This document shows, in pieces, positions 18,009 through 26,081 of a DNA stretch of 64,000 nucleotides. This stretch comes from Brachybacterium sp042666875 (GTDB lineage: Bacteria; Actinomycetota; Actinomycetes; Actinomycetales; Dermabacteraceae), in assembly GCF_042666875.1 (NCBI RefSeq), contig NZ_JBHTCX010000002.1, forward strand, positions 1 to 64,000, given 5' to 3'. Below the pieces are notes generated by a model. It was not told the origin of the DNA. It worked only from the letters and a program-made list of their open reading frames with translations, and did not search any database. The translations under genes were made by a program, and so were the position numbers. Each line of letters begins with the position of its first letter. Position 1 is the stretch's first letter.

Positions 18009-18329
18009 TCAGTGCGTGCCGCCGAGCTCGATGAGCAGCACACCGGCGGCGATCATCGCCATCCCGGCGAGCATCATCGGGGTCAGGGCCTCGCGGAAGA
18101 TCACGCGGGAGGCCAGCGCGGTCAGCACGATGCCGATGGCGACCCACACGCCGTAGGCGACCCCGAGCGGCATACCCGTCCGCAGCGTCGCCGAGAGGAA
18201 GGCGAAGGCCCCGAGGTAGCCGAGCACCACCAGGGCGTACCAGGCGCGACGGCCCGTGGCGGCGGCCCGCAGCGACAGGGTGCCGGCGACCTCGGATCCG
18301 ATCGCGCCGCTGAGCAGCAGCCAGCTCAT
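18009..18329 (-). CDS. SMR family multidrug efflux subunit
   Basis: A 106-aa protein with four transmembrane helices. The essential membrane Glu is in GAIGSEVAGTLSLRAA (residue 13) and the GVAYGVWVAIGIV segment of helix 3 is typical. It exports cationic drugs or guanidinium-like compounds in exchange for protons. It overlaps the preceding SMR gene as ATGA, so the two probably form a heterodimer. Confidence 0.9.
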   Translation of the reverse strand: MSWLLLSGAIGSEVAGTLSLRAAATGRRAWYALVVLGYLGAFAFLSATLRTGMPLGVAYGVWVAIGIVLTALASRVIFREALTPMMLAGMAMIAAGVLLIELGGTH

Positions 18330-18751
18330 GTCGTCTCCTCCGGTGAGGCATCGGGCCCAGTTGCGCGCCGGGCATGATCGGAGCCGGGCTTGGCGGTCTG
18401 CGCGCCCGGTGACGAGGCGTCGGCCGCTTGCGCGCGCTGGGAGCCGAGCTCGACGACCACCACCCCGGCCGCGACGAGGGCGATGCCCGTCGCCTTCAGC
18501 GTGGTCAGCGGCTCACCGAACAGGGCTGCCGAGAGCAGCGCGGTCAGCACCACGCCGCTGGCGCCCCAGATCCCGTAGGTGACGCCGAGGCCCATCCCCC
18601 GGCGCAGCACCAGGACCAGCAGTGCGAAGGAGAGGATGTAGCCGACGCCGACGAGGCCGTAGAGCGCGGGGACGTCCAACGCGCCGCGCAGGGCCAGGGT
18701 CGCGGTGACCTCGCTGAGGATCGCGCCGGCCAGCAGCAGCCAGGCGGTCAC
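18326..18751 (-). CDS. SMR family multidrug efflux subunit with C-terminal tail
   Basis: A 141-aa SMR protein starting at GTG 18751, which overlaps the TetR stop as GTGA. Four helices are visible, with Glu in GAILSEVTATLALRGA and the helix 3 motif GVTYGIWGASGVV. About 35 extra hydrophilic residues follow helix 4, absent in its partner and in most SMR proteins. Two different SMR subunits in one operon is the arrangement of paired systems such as EbrAB and YkkCD. Confidence 0.88.
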   Translation of the reverse strand: MTAWLLLAGAILSEVTATLALRGALDVPALYGLVGVGYILSFALLVLVLRRGMGLGVTYGIWGASGVVLTALLSAALFGEPLTTLKATGIALVAAGVVVVELGSQRAQAADASSPGAQTAKPGSDHARRATGPDASPEETT

Positions 18752-19350
18752 GACTCGCCGCCGAGCAGATCCGCGGCGGTCTCTTCGAGGGACGCGGTTT
18801 CGTCGGCCGGGATCTCGAGCAGCCCGCTGGCGCGGTCGAACCACACCCCGTCGGCCATCAGACGTACGGCCAGCAGGCGTCGGCGCAGGTCCGCGGGGGT
18901 CTCGGGCGGGACGACGAGCCAGCGGTCCAGCTGCTCCTGCCACCGCTCGGTGAGGGTTACGCGCAGGCGCGGGTCGGCGAAGATCACGAGGTCCGCCGGG
19001 GACAGCGAGCCCTGGCAGGACCACTGGAGGTAGGCGAGGAAGCGCTGGCGGGCGGGGACGCCGGCGAGGTCCTCGGCGCTCTGCCCGCCGGACTCGGTGA
19101 TGCGGGCGAGCATCTCCTGCTCGTAGCGCTCGGCGATGCGGTCCAGCACCGCCGCGAGCAGGTCCTCCTTGGTGGCGAAGTGGTACATCAGGCCCGGTTT
19201 GGAGACCCCGGCGGCGCGGGCGGCGGCCTCCAAGCTCAACGTGCCGTCGGCGCCGAGGTGCGCCTCGGCGGCATCGAGCATGGCCTCGCGGGCCGACGGG
19301 CGGTGCGCGGGGCGGGTCTCGGTGGTGGTCGACGGCGAGGGGGAGGTCAT
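18748..19350 (-). CDS. TetR family regulator of the SMR operon
   Basis: A 200-aa repressor. The N-terminal HTH is at about residues 40-62 (TLSLEAAARAAGVSKPGLMY) followed by HFATKEDLL; the C-terminal ligand domain is of the TetR_C type. It is the first gene of a three-gene overlapping operon with both SMR genes, so it most likely senses an efflux substrate and represses its own operon. Confidence 0.9.
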   Translation of the reverse strand: MTSPSPSTTTETRPAHRPSAREAMLDAAEAHLGADGTLSLEAAARAAGVSKPGLMYHFATKEDLLAAVLDRIAERYEQEMLARITESGGQSAEDLAGVPARQRFLAYLQWSCQGSLSPADLVIFADPRLRVTLTERWQEQLDRWLVVPPETPADLRRRLLAVRLMADGVWFDRASGLLEIPADETASLEETAADLLGGES

Positions 19351-19355
19351 GGGGA

Positions 19356-19381
19356 TACTTTACCGACCGGATAGGCAAGTA
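19356..19381. promoter_or_regulatory. Candidate TetR operator upstream of the SMR operon
   Basis: TACTT at 19356-19360 and AAGTA at 19377-19381 flank the sequence TACCGACCGGATAGGC just upstream of the TetR start. On the minus strand the block reads TACTTGCC...AAAGTA with a preceding CTTGCC copy. The position fits an autoregulatory site. Confidence 0.4.
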
Positions 19382-19427
19382 AGGCAAGCAGGCCGGACGC
19401 CGACGTGCCATGGGCCTCACCCAGGCG

Positions 19428-20153
19428 TCAGCTGTGGTCCTCGGGTGCCGGCGCCCAGCGGGCGATCTGGGCGGCGAGGTGCCCGGCGCCGTAGCCGTTG
19501 TCGATGTTGACCACGCCGATCCCCGGGGCGCAGGCCGAGAGCATGGTCAGCGCCGCGGTGTGGCCTCCGGCGGCCACGCCGTAGCCGACGGAGGTGGGCA
19601 GCGCGACCACGGGCGCGCTGATCTGCCCGGCGATGACGGTGGGCAGCGCACCGTCCATCCCCGCGGCGACGACCACGCAGGCCGCCTGGCGCAGCTCGGG
19701 CAGTCGGGCCTGGAGCCGGTGCAGGCCGGCGATGCCGATGTCGGCGATCAGGCGGGTGGGCCGGCCGAGGTAGCGGGCGGTCAGCTCTGCCTCGCGGGCG
19801 ACGGGCAGGTCGCTGGTGCCGGCGCAGGCGACGACGACCTCTCCCCCGCTGGGCGCGGGCGGCTCGGCGGGCCAGGCGAGGATCCGGGCGTCGGCCTCGT
19901 AGTGTGCCTGCGGCAGCGCGGCGAGCACGGCCTCGGCCCGCTGCCGGTCGGCGCGGGTGAACAGCACGGGGCCGAGATCCTCGCGGCCGTCGGCGTGGAG
20001 GCGGGCGTACTCCGCGGCGATGGCGCCGACCTGCTCGACGCTCTTGGCGTCGGCGAGCACGGCCTCCGGGGCGCCGCGGCGGCGGGCACGGTCGAGGTCG
20101 AGCTCGGCGAGTCCGTCGATCCACCCGTCGGCCCCGGGGCCCGGCTCACCCAT
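19428..20153 (-). CDS. larB: LarB, nicotinic acid adenine dinucleotide carboxylase/hydrolase
   Basis: A 241-aa LarB, which carboxylates the pyridinium ring of NaAD and releases AMP, the first step of nickel-pincer nucleotide synthesis. The N-terminal helical part is followed by the PurE-like domain with VVVACAGTSDLPVAREA, VVVAAGMDGALPTVIAG and PTSVGYGVAAGG. It overlaps larE by 8 bp and is last in larA-larE-larB. Confidence 0.92.
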   Translation of the reverse strand: MGEPGPGADGWIDGLAELDLDRARRRGAPEAVLADAKSVEQVGAIAAEYARLHADGREDLGPVLFTRADRQRAEAVLAALPQAHYEADARILAWPAEPPAPSGGEVVVACAGTSDLPVAREAELTARYLGRPTRLIADIGIAGLHRLQARLPELRQAACVVVAAGMDGALPTVIAGQISAPVVALPTSVGYGVAAGGHTAALTMLSACAPGIGVVNIDNGYGAGHLAAQIARWAPAPEDHS

Positions 20154-21120
20154 GAGCGCTCGCGCCCTTGCCGACCACCTGCAAGGAGAACAGTCCCGAG
20201 CGGATGCCGTCGAGGTCGATCGTGACGTGGCGGAACCCGGCCTCCTTGCCGGCCTGGACCAGGGCGGTGCGGATGCCGGGCTCCATGGCGCGGGGCAGTT
20301 CGTCCGTGGGCAGTTCGATGCGGCCGATGTCGCCGTGATGGCGCACCCGGCAGTCGCTGAAGCCCTGCTCGTAGACGGCGTCCTCGAGGTCGTCGATCTG
20401 GCGGAGCTTCTCGGGGGAGACCTCCTGCCCGAAGGGCACGCGGGAGGCGAGGCAGGGAGCGGCAGGCTTGTCCGCGACGGGGAGGGACAGGGCGCGGGCG
20501 ACGTCCCTGACCTGCTGCTTGGTCATGCCGGCGGTGGAGAGGGGTCGCAGCACCCGGTGGCGGGTGGCGGCGCCTGCGCCGGGGCGGTCGTGGCGGGTGG
20601 CGTCGTCCGCGTTCTCGCCGTAGGCGACGGCATCGAGCCGGTGCTCGCCGACGATGTCGTCACCGATGCGGGTGAACAGCTCGTCCTTGCAGTGGAAGCA
20701 GCGCGCGGCGTCGTTCTTCGCGTACTCGGGGTTCTCGGCCTCGCGGGTGTGGACCTCGATCACGCCGGCACCGATGACGCGGACCACCCGGTGGGCGAGG
20801 CGGCGCTCCCGGCGGGCGAGGGACGGGGAGACGCCGAGCAGGGCCACCACGTTCTCGGCGCCGAGGGCGCGCACGGCCAGGGCGAGCAGGGTCGCGGAGT
20901 CCACGCCCCCGGAGTAGGCCACACCGAGGCGGCCGATACCGCTGAGCTGCGCGGCAATCTCGTCGGCGTGGGCGAGGGTCTCGCCGACGAGGGCCTCGGG
21001 CGTCATGGACTGTTCGTCGATGTCGGTGCGGCCCGGGTGGAACAGCGACGCCGGGGCCGGGGCCGGGATCTCGCTCGGGGCCGGGGTCGCGCTCGAGCTC
21101 GGGGTGCGGGTGGCGGTCAC
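20146..21120 (-). CDS. larE: LarE, sulfur-transfer synthase of the nickel-pincer cofactor
   Basis: A 324-aa PP-loop enzyme that adenylates the dicarboxylated nicotinate intermediate and transfers sulfur. The PP-loop is AYSGGVDSATLL, then RCFHCKDELF, then KPAAPCLASRVPFG, whose Cys is at about the position of the sacrificial Cys176 of the Lactobacillus enzyme. GTG 21120 overlaps the larA stop as GTGA and gives a low-complexity Ser/Ala/Pro leader; ATG 21006 would start at MTPEALVGET, where homology begins, and is a real alternative. Confidence 0.92.
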   Translation of the reverse strand: MTATRTPSSSATPAPSEIPAPAPASLFHPGRTDIDEQSMTPEALVGETLAHADEIAAQLSGIGRLGVAYSGGVDSATLLALAVRALGAENVVALLGVSPSLARRERRLAHRVVRVIGAGVIEVHTREAENPEYAKNDAARCFHCKDELFTRIGDDIVGEHRLDAVAYGENADDATRHDRPGAGAATRHRVLRPLSTAGMTKQQVRDVARALSLPVADKPAAPCLASRVPFGQEVSPEKLRQIDDLEDAVYEQGFSDCRVRHHGDIGRIELPTDELPRAMEPGIRTALVQAGKEAGFRHVTIDLDGIRSGLFSLQVVGKGASAHG

Positions 21121-22451
21121 TGGGAATCGCGCTCCTCGGCGAGGCGGAAGAGGACCTCGCCGGCGTGGTCGATGACGAGGGTGTCGGGGTCTTGGCGCAG
21201 GGCTTCGATGTCCAGGCTCGCCGGGTCGACGTAGCCGACGTTGTACTCCGCGCACACCTCGGGCGAGATGGAGGTGGCGAAGGAGCGGTTCACCCGCTGC
21301 TTCTCCTCACCGGTGACCGGGTCGTAGGTGCCCAGGCCGGTCACGTGCGTGGAGTGGGCGAGCTCGCCCCAGGGGTGGTCCTTGAACCGGTCCCACTGCT
21401 TCGTGAAGTACTCGATGTTGTGGTAGCCGATGTCGCGCAGGCCGGGGTGCATGGCGGCGACCTCGGTGATGTGCGGGGCGTAGATGATGACCTCGCCCCC
21501 GTCGGCGCACACCGGCTCGGACTTGTAGAAGCCCTTCGCGCCGGTCCAGATGTCCTCGTACATCTCCGGGACCAGGGCGACGATGCGCTTGTAGGGCTTG
21601 TCGACATAGGTGATGTGGGTTTGTGCGGAGATCTTGGCCATCGCGGCCCAGGCGGCCTGCGGGTCCCCGTAGGCGATCGCGCCGAGGTCTGCCCCGCCTT
21701 CGGCGACGTCCATGGTGAAGCAGTGCTTCTCGGCGTCGATGAGGTCGCTGGCGGCATCGATCAGCTGTCGCACCGGGGTGATGCCGAGGGTGCCGATGAT
21801 GCGGCTGGCGGTGATGAGCGCGCCCACCCAGTGGGAGATGTCGATGACGTCGTGCACCGAGCAGCCGGGGAAGAAGTACTTGTTGCCGCCGGAGAAGCCG
21901 ACCACCTCGTGGGGGAAGACGGGACCGACGACGAGGTTGACGTCGCTCTCGACGCACAGGCGGTTGATCTGCACGCGCATCGGGACGTCGGTGAGCAGCC
22001 CTCCGGTGAGTTCGGCGATGCGCTCGGCGGAGATCTCGCCGAGGTCGGCGATCTGGTCGGGGTCGTGCCAGGCGTGGTTGACGACGGTCCACTCGGGATA
22101 GGTGGCCTGGGCGCCGCGTTCGGTGGCCCCGAGCAGCGCATCGATCGAGTCCTGGTTCATCGCGGCGTGGGTGCCGAGTGCGATCAGCACGGTCACGGAG
22201 GCGGCGCGGCCGGCGAGCGCGTCGTGGATCGCGGGGAGCACCTTCGACAGCGGCACGTTGCGGGTGCCGTCGGGGATGATCAGGCAGACGCTCTTGCCGT
22301 CGTAGTCGGTGCCGGCGAGCTGCTCGGTGACGAACTGGCGGATCTGCTCGTCGGTGAGTGTGCCCTCCGCACCGCCCAGCAGGGCCGCACGTTCGGCCAG
22401 GCCCTCCGGGATCGGCTCGATGGTCGGCATCGTCGTCGTCTGCTCGCTCAT
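21117..22451 (-). CDS. larA: LarA, nickel-dependent lactate racemase family
   Basis: A 444-aa racemase of the LarA family, which interconverts 2-hydroxyacids by hydride transfer through the nickel-pincer cofactor. Recognisable are SVCLIIPDGTRNVPLSKVLP, ALGTHAAMN, NHAWHDPD and the cofactor-lysine region GFSGGNKYFFPG. ATG 22451 (MSEQTTTM) is preferred over the extended frame; MPTIEP at 22430 is another option. The neighbouring larE and larB support activity. LarA relatives accept various hydroxyacids, so lactate itself is not certain. Confidence 0.9.
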   Translation of the reverse strand: MSEQTTTMPTIEPIPEGLAERAALLGGAEGTLTDEQIRQFVTEQLAGTDYDGKSVCLIIPDGTRNVPLSKVLPAIHDALAGRAASVTVLIALGTHAAMNQDSIDALLGATERGAQATYPEWTVVNHAWHDPDQIADLGEISAERIAELTGGLLTDVPMRVQINRLCVESDVNLVVGPVFPHEVVGFSGGNKYFFPGCSVHDVIDISHWVGALITASRIIGTLGITPVRQLIDAASDLIDAEKHCFTMDVAEGGADLGAIAYGDPQAAWAAMAKISAQTHITYVDKPYKRIVALVPEMYEDIWTGAKGFYKSEPVCADGGEVIIYAPHITEVAAMHPGLRDIGYHNIEYFTKQWDRFKDHPWGELAHSTHVTGLGTYDPVTGEEKQRVNRSFATSISPEVCAEYNVGYVDPASLDIEALRQDPDTLVIDHAGEVLFRLAEERDSQ

Positions 22452-22565
22452 CGCTCCACTATGCGCTGGGCGGGCTGGGGGTGCCAAGGTCGGGCGGGGT
22501 GTTGCCATGCGGCGACGCGGGCACTTCCCGCGAGCCGCGCCCCAGCTACTGCTTCTCGACCGGAG

Positions 22566-23387
22566 TCAGGGAGTCACAGCAGTCAGGTCGGTCACCGAGA
22601 ACACGGGCCACCCGATCTCGGTGCGCCACTGCGATCGGTCCCGGGTGTCGCGAGGTCCCACGAGGTAGCTCTCTCGGACCGGACCAGCCACGCTGAGTGC
22701 GTTGGCGACGACCCAGGCGCCGACCTCGCCATAGGTCACATCGATGTCGTCGTGGTCACCGACGTGGGTCGCGACTGCGAGCTCGACGGTCGGCAACACC
22801 GCCGGGTGCACGCGTCCCCTGTTGGGTGGGTCCTGCGACGGCCGGTACACCAGCACGTGTCCATGACCTGCCGCGAAGAGGGCATTGTCGTACACGCCTC
22901 CCGGCGTTCCGTCAGGATCTCTCAGGGTCGCGTCGAGCTCGGCCATCGCACCGGCATACCAGCCCAGGACGTCATCGAGATCGACGTCGCCCTCGACAGC
23001 GGCGACGGTGGTCGGAGGGACGGGGCGAACCTCGACGTGCACCGGCGCGGGGTCGGGCGCGAGAAGGCGGCGCAGCGACTTCACGGCGGCCCGGGTCCGC
23101 TCGAGCTCGGACTCCAGACGGTGGAGGTGCTCGGCGACCAAGTCGGACCGGCCCTGAGGGTCTGCCGCCTCGAGGATGCGCCGAACGGTGGCGAGCGGGA
23201 CATCGAGGTCCCGCAACCGATGGATGACCTGCGCCGTGGGAATCTGGTCCGCATTGTAGTAGCGGTACCCGGTCAGTTCGTCGACGTGGGCGGGAACCAG
23301 CAGCTCCGCCTCGTGGTAGCGGCGCAACGTCCGCACGCTCAGGTGGGTCAGTCGCGCGAACTCTCCGATGCTGAGGCCACTGGGCAC
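22566..23387 (-). CDS. MerR regulator with GyrI-like ligand domain
   Basis: A 273-aa BmrR-like regulator. The N-terminal winged HTH starts SIGEFARLTHLSVRTLRRYH and includes GYRYYNADQ; a dimerisation coiled coil follows (about residues 75-105), and the C-terminal part is an effector-binding GyrI-like domain, common in sensors of hydrophobic cations. The GTG start coincides with the expected transcription start of a promoter with a 19-bp spacer, so the mRNA may be leaderless. It is divergent from a SnoaL-like gene. Confidence 0.88.
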   Translation of the reverse strand: MPSGLSIGEFARLTHLSVRTLRRYHEAELLVPAHVDELTGYRYYNADQIPTAQVIHRLRDLDVPLATVRRILEAADPQGRSDLVAEHLHRLESELERTRAAVKSLRRLLAPDPAPVHVEVRPVPPTTVAAVEGDVDLDDVLGWYAGAMAELDATLRDPDGTPGGVYDNALFAAGHGHVLVYRPSQDPPNRGRVHPAVLPTVELAVATHVGDHDDIDVTYGEVGAWVVANALSVAGPVRESYLVGPRDTRDRSQWRTEIGWPVFSVTDLTAVTP

Positions 23388-23424
23388 TCTCGCAGTATGC
23401 GCTCTCTCCCTGGGGGAGAGTCCA
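23387..23424 (-). promoter_or_regulatory. MerR-type promoter with operator in a 19-bp spacer
   Basis: Reading the minus strand, TGGACT (23424-23419) and CATACT (23399-23394) are separated by exactly 19 bp, the long spacer typical of MerR-activated promoters. The spacer contains the inverted repeat CTCTCCC-N3-GGGAGAG (23404-23420). The predicted start falls on or next to the GTG at 23387. Confidence 0.6.
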
Positions 23425-23465
23425 GTGCTTGACCCTCAACCACGTGGAGGCGGGACTGTCGTCGC

Positions 23466-23825
23466 ATGACGACTCACACCACTCCCCCGACCATTCATTC
23501 CGCAGCGCTTCCGGACACGATCCGCGCGTTCCTCGCAGCCCACACGGCCCGCGAGGCAGACGCCGCGGTGCGCACGTTCACCCGCGACGCCGTCGTCGTC
23601 GACGACGGCGAGATCTTCCACGGTACCGAGCAGGTGCTCGCCTTCCTCCGCAATGCCGGCAGCCAGTACACCTACACCACCGAGTTCATCTCCGCCCGGC
23701 GTGAGGACGACGCTCACTGGGAGGTCGTGAACCGCATCGAGGGCGACTTCCCCGGCAATGTCGCAGACCTCACCTACCGGTTCACCCTGACCGACGGCCT
23801 CATCAGCGAGCTGACCATCGGCTGA
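23466..23825 (+). CDS. SnoaL/NTF2-like protein
   Basis: A 119-aa protein with the NTF2-like cone fold pattern: an N-terminal helix pair (IRAFLAAHTAREADAAVRTF), then alternating strands with FHGTEQVLAFL and a final ISELTIG strand. Such proteins bind small hydrophobic molecules or act as isomerases. It faces the MerR gene and may be its target. Confidence 0.75.
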   Translation: MTTHTTPPTIHSAALPDTIRAFLAAHTAREADAAVRTFTRDAVVVDDGEIFHGTEQVLAFLRNAGSQYTYTTEFISARREDDAHWEVVNRIEGDFPGNVADLTYRFTLTDGLISELTIG

Positions 23826-24016
23826 GTCGAATAGTCCCGGCGCTGGTTCACAGGCTGCTGTGACCGTCCATCCCGAGAACACGCTGCGAGAGCTCGCGTC
23901 GAGCACGACGGCCGCTGTCGAGGCAGATTCGCCTTCTTGATGGCACCGATCGCCCGAAGTACCGCATTCGCGCATCACCGCGCACACGCCGGATTCGGCA
24001 GAAATGAGGAAGAACA

Positions 24017-24727
24017 ATGAGCACCATCGAAGGAATGGTCGTGAACGTAGTTCTCGTCCACGGAGCGTTCGCTGACGGGTCGGGATGGCGTGGCGTCTAC
24101 GACCGCCTGACCGACCGTGGTTACCGCGTCACCATCGTCCAGAATCCGCTGACATCGTTGGAGGACGACGTCGCCGCCACGCGTCGGGTGCTGGACCTCC
24201 AGGACGGGCCGACCATCCTGGTGGGTCACTCGTGGGGCGGCACCGTCATCACCGAGGCCGGTGTCCATGACAAGGTCGCCGGCATGGTCTACGTCGCGGC
24301 CCTTGTGCCCGACGCCGGCCAGAACTCCAGCGAGCAGTACGAGGGATTCGCTGCAACCCCTGACTTCGTCATCGACGTGGGCGCGGATGGATTCGGGTTT
24401 CTCAACCGCGACGCGTTCAAGAAGGGATTCGCCGCCGACGCCAGCGACGCAGAGGTTGCCTTCATGCGCGACACGCAGGTGCCCGTCAACATGTCCGTCT
24501 TCGCCCAGACGGTCTCGCAGGCAGCCTGGCGACAGAAGCCGAGCTGGGCGGTGTTCGGCACCGAGGATAAAGCGTTCGACCAGGCCATGCTCACACACAT
24601 GGCGGAGCGCGCAGGCGCCGCAATCGCCACCGTCCCGGGCAGTCATGCCGTGTATGTGACGCAGGCCGACGCGGTCACCGACGTCATAGTCGCTGCAGCT
24701 GAGGGCGCCTCGACCGTCGGTCGATAG
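24017..24727 (+). CDS. Alpha/beta hydrolase, esterase-like
   Basis: A 236-aa hydrolase. The oxyanion region is VVLVHGAFADGSGW, the nucleophile elbow is VGHSWGG, and a late His lies in PGSHAVYVTQ, giving the Ser-Asp-His triad. Similar proteins are annotated as salicylate-ester or pyrethroid esterases. GAGGAA precedes ATG 24017. It lies between the SnoaL gene and a broken TetR gene, so its own regulator may have been lost. The 190-bp gap upstream shows no gene. Confidence 0.85.
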   Translation: MSTIEGMVVNVVLVHGAFADGSGWRGVYDRLTDRGYRVTIVQNPLTSLEDDVAATRRVLDLQDGPTILVGHSWGGTVITEAGVHDKVAGMVYVAALVPDAGQNSSEQYEGFAATPDFVIDVGADGFGFLNRDAFKKGFAADASDAEVAFMRDTQVPVNMSVFAQTVSQAAWRQKPSWAVFGTEDKAFDQAMLTHMAERAGAAIATVPGSHAVYVTQADAVTDVIVAAAEGASTVGR

Positions 24728-24735
24728 CCGCTGCT

Positions 24736-24773
24736 CGCGGGCGGCTCGCCTCGAACGACGCGAGCCGCCCGCG
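24736..24773. terminator. Strong hairpin downstream of the hydrolase
   Basis: A perfect 14-bp stem (24736-24749 with 24760-24773) and 10-nt loop start 9 bp after the hydrolase stop. There is no T-tract, as usual for GC-rich actinobacteria. Confidence 0.7.
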
Positions 24774-24790
24774 CAGCAGCCCGTGACCCC

Positions 24791-25207
24791 GGCGGCAAGA
24801 GCGGCCTGTTCGACGCCACACTTGCGCGGGCACTGCGTCGCATGGCCGAGAACGTCCCTCCGCGCCCGGAGGACCTCGCGGGCTGGGCCGGAGAGGTTTT
24901 CGACCATCATCAGCGCTTCCCCGAAGTGCTCCGCCTGAGCATGTGGGCTCAGCTCGAGCGACCCGAGGCCGCCACTGAGCCGAGCGATGCCTATCGAGAC
25001 AAGACGCTCGCCGTCGCAACGGCTGCCGCCCACCCGCTGACAGCCGTCGACGTCCTGGTCTTCATCTACGCCATCGCGCACGCCTGGCAGCTCTCACCGG
25101 AAGGGCTCACCGGTCTCGAGCAGAATGCGGGCACGGAAGAGGCGCTCGCCGCTCGCCGACAAGCAGTCGTCATCGTTGTCGAGCGGATGCTGCAGGCCGG
25201 CACCTGA
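24791..25207 (+). pseudogene. TetR regulator remnant lacking its DNA-binding domain
   Basis: From 24791 the frame reads GGKSGLFDATLARALRRMAE and continues to a complete TetR C-terminal ligand domain (about 138 residues) ending at 25207. The preceding residues needed for the helix-turn-helix are missing: upstream is the hydrolase terminator hairpin. No start codon with a ribosome site is seen before ATG 24842, which would begin after the DNA-binding domain. It is best explained as a decayed regulator. Confidence 0.75.
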
Positions 25208-25216
25208 GACGAGGCA

Positions 25217-25331
25217 GCGTCCCAGCAGCCGAACAGGCACTGCCGCCTGTCGCAGTGTGTTGACGGCGACTTGATCCAGGGCGATGGCCATCGTGGCGAC
25301 GAGCATCGTGGTCAGCGCGAGTGAAGACGTC
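25217..25331 (-). pseudogene. MFS transporter remnant (copy A)
   Basis: On the minus strand this encodes MLVATMAIALDQVAVNTLRQ followed by AAVPVRLLGR, an internal piece of a major facilitator transporter with no start or end. It matches 27137-27251 base for base at roughly 80 percent over 115 bp. It abuts the stop codon of the following TetR gene exactly. Confidence 0.75.
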
Positions 25332-25940
25332 TCAGCTTCCGTGACCGTCGGCCGTGGTGGGCAGGATCGTGTCCGCGAGCGAATGCGCCGTCGCCGCCAG
25401 CGTTCCGACGTCCATCCCGGTGCGTCCCATGAAAGTCACGCCCTGCTGCGCGGCCAGGAGGGCCCGGGCTGTGGCGACCGGGTCGGCGGATGCGCTCAGG
25501 TCGCCCTGGGCTTGCGCACGGCGCACGCCGTCGGCCAGCACCGCCGTCACTCCCTCGTAGGCCTGCCGCGCTTCGGCAGCGACGGCGGGATCGGCGGTGG
25601 CCAGCTCGGTAGTGCTGTTGGCGAGCAGGCAGCCGCGTCGCGCGGCCACGCCGTCAGGGTCGCCGACCGGCATCGTCACGAAGGATCGCAGCGCCTCGAC
25701 CGCCTGCGGCGCGGAGTCGAACGACCGGCGCAGCGCGCGATCGAGTGAGGCGATGTATCGGCGCAGCACCCGCAGGAACAGCTCACGCTTTCCCCCAAAA
25801 GCGGCGTAGAGGCTGCCCTTGCCCATATTGCTGGCCCGCATGAGGTCCTGCAGCGAGGTCGCCGTGTAGCCGGCGTCCCAGAATTGATCGCACACCGCAC
25901 GGAGCACCTCGTCCTCGTCGAACTGTCGCGGCCTCGCCAT
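25332..25940 (-). CDS. TetR family regulator of the adjacent SDR gene
   Basis: A 202-aa repressor of the group that controls quinone/aldehyde reductase genes. N-terminus ARPRQFDEDEVLRAVCDQFW leads into the HTH (SLQDLMRASNMGKGSLYAAF); the C-terminal domain contains RRGCLLANSTTELA. ATG 25940 is the family start; the long upstream open frame is spurious. A 46-bp inverted repeat lies between it and the divergent SDR gene. Confidence 0.92.
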   Translation of the reverse strand: MARPRQFDEDEVLRAVCDQFWDAGYTATSLQDLMRASNMGKGSLYAAFGGKRELFLRVLRRYIASLDRALRRSFDSAPQAVEALRSFVTMPVGDPDGVAARRGCLLANSTTELATADPAVAAEARQAYEGVTAVLADGVRRAQAQGDLSASADPVATARALLAAQQGVTFMGRTGMDVGTLAATAHSLADTILPTTADGHGS

Positions 25941-25959
25941 GCCCCCAGGATATGGGTTT

Positions 25960-26005
25960 TTGACCGGTCGGTCCACCATGCATGTATGGTGGACCGACCG
26001 GTCAA
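25960..26005. promoter_or_regulatory. Long TetR operator, 20-bp perfect arms
   Basis: TTGACCGGTCGGTCCACCAT at 25960-25979 and its exact complement at 25986-26005 are separated by GCATGT. The arms contain nested GACCGGTC and GACCGACCGGTC motifs. Located midway between TetR and SDR starts, it most likely binds two TetR dimers and overlaps both promoters. Confidence 0.85.
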
Positions 26006-26081
26006 GAACCAGCGCGAGGCCCCGTGACCGGGTGGGTACCCGCCTCGCCTCGACGCAGGACACGGGATAGGACCAACGCTC

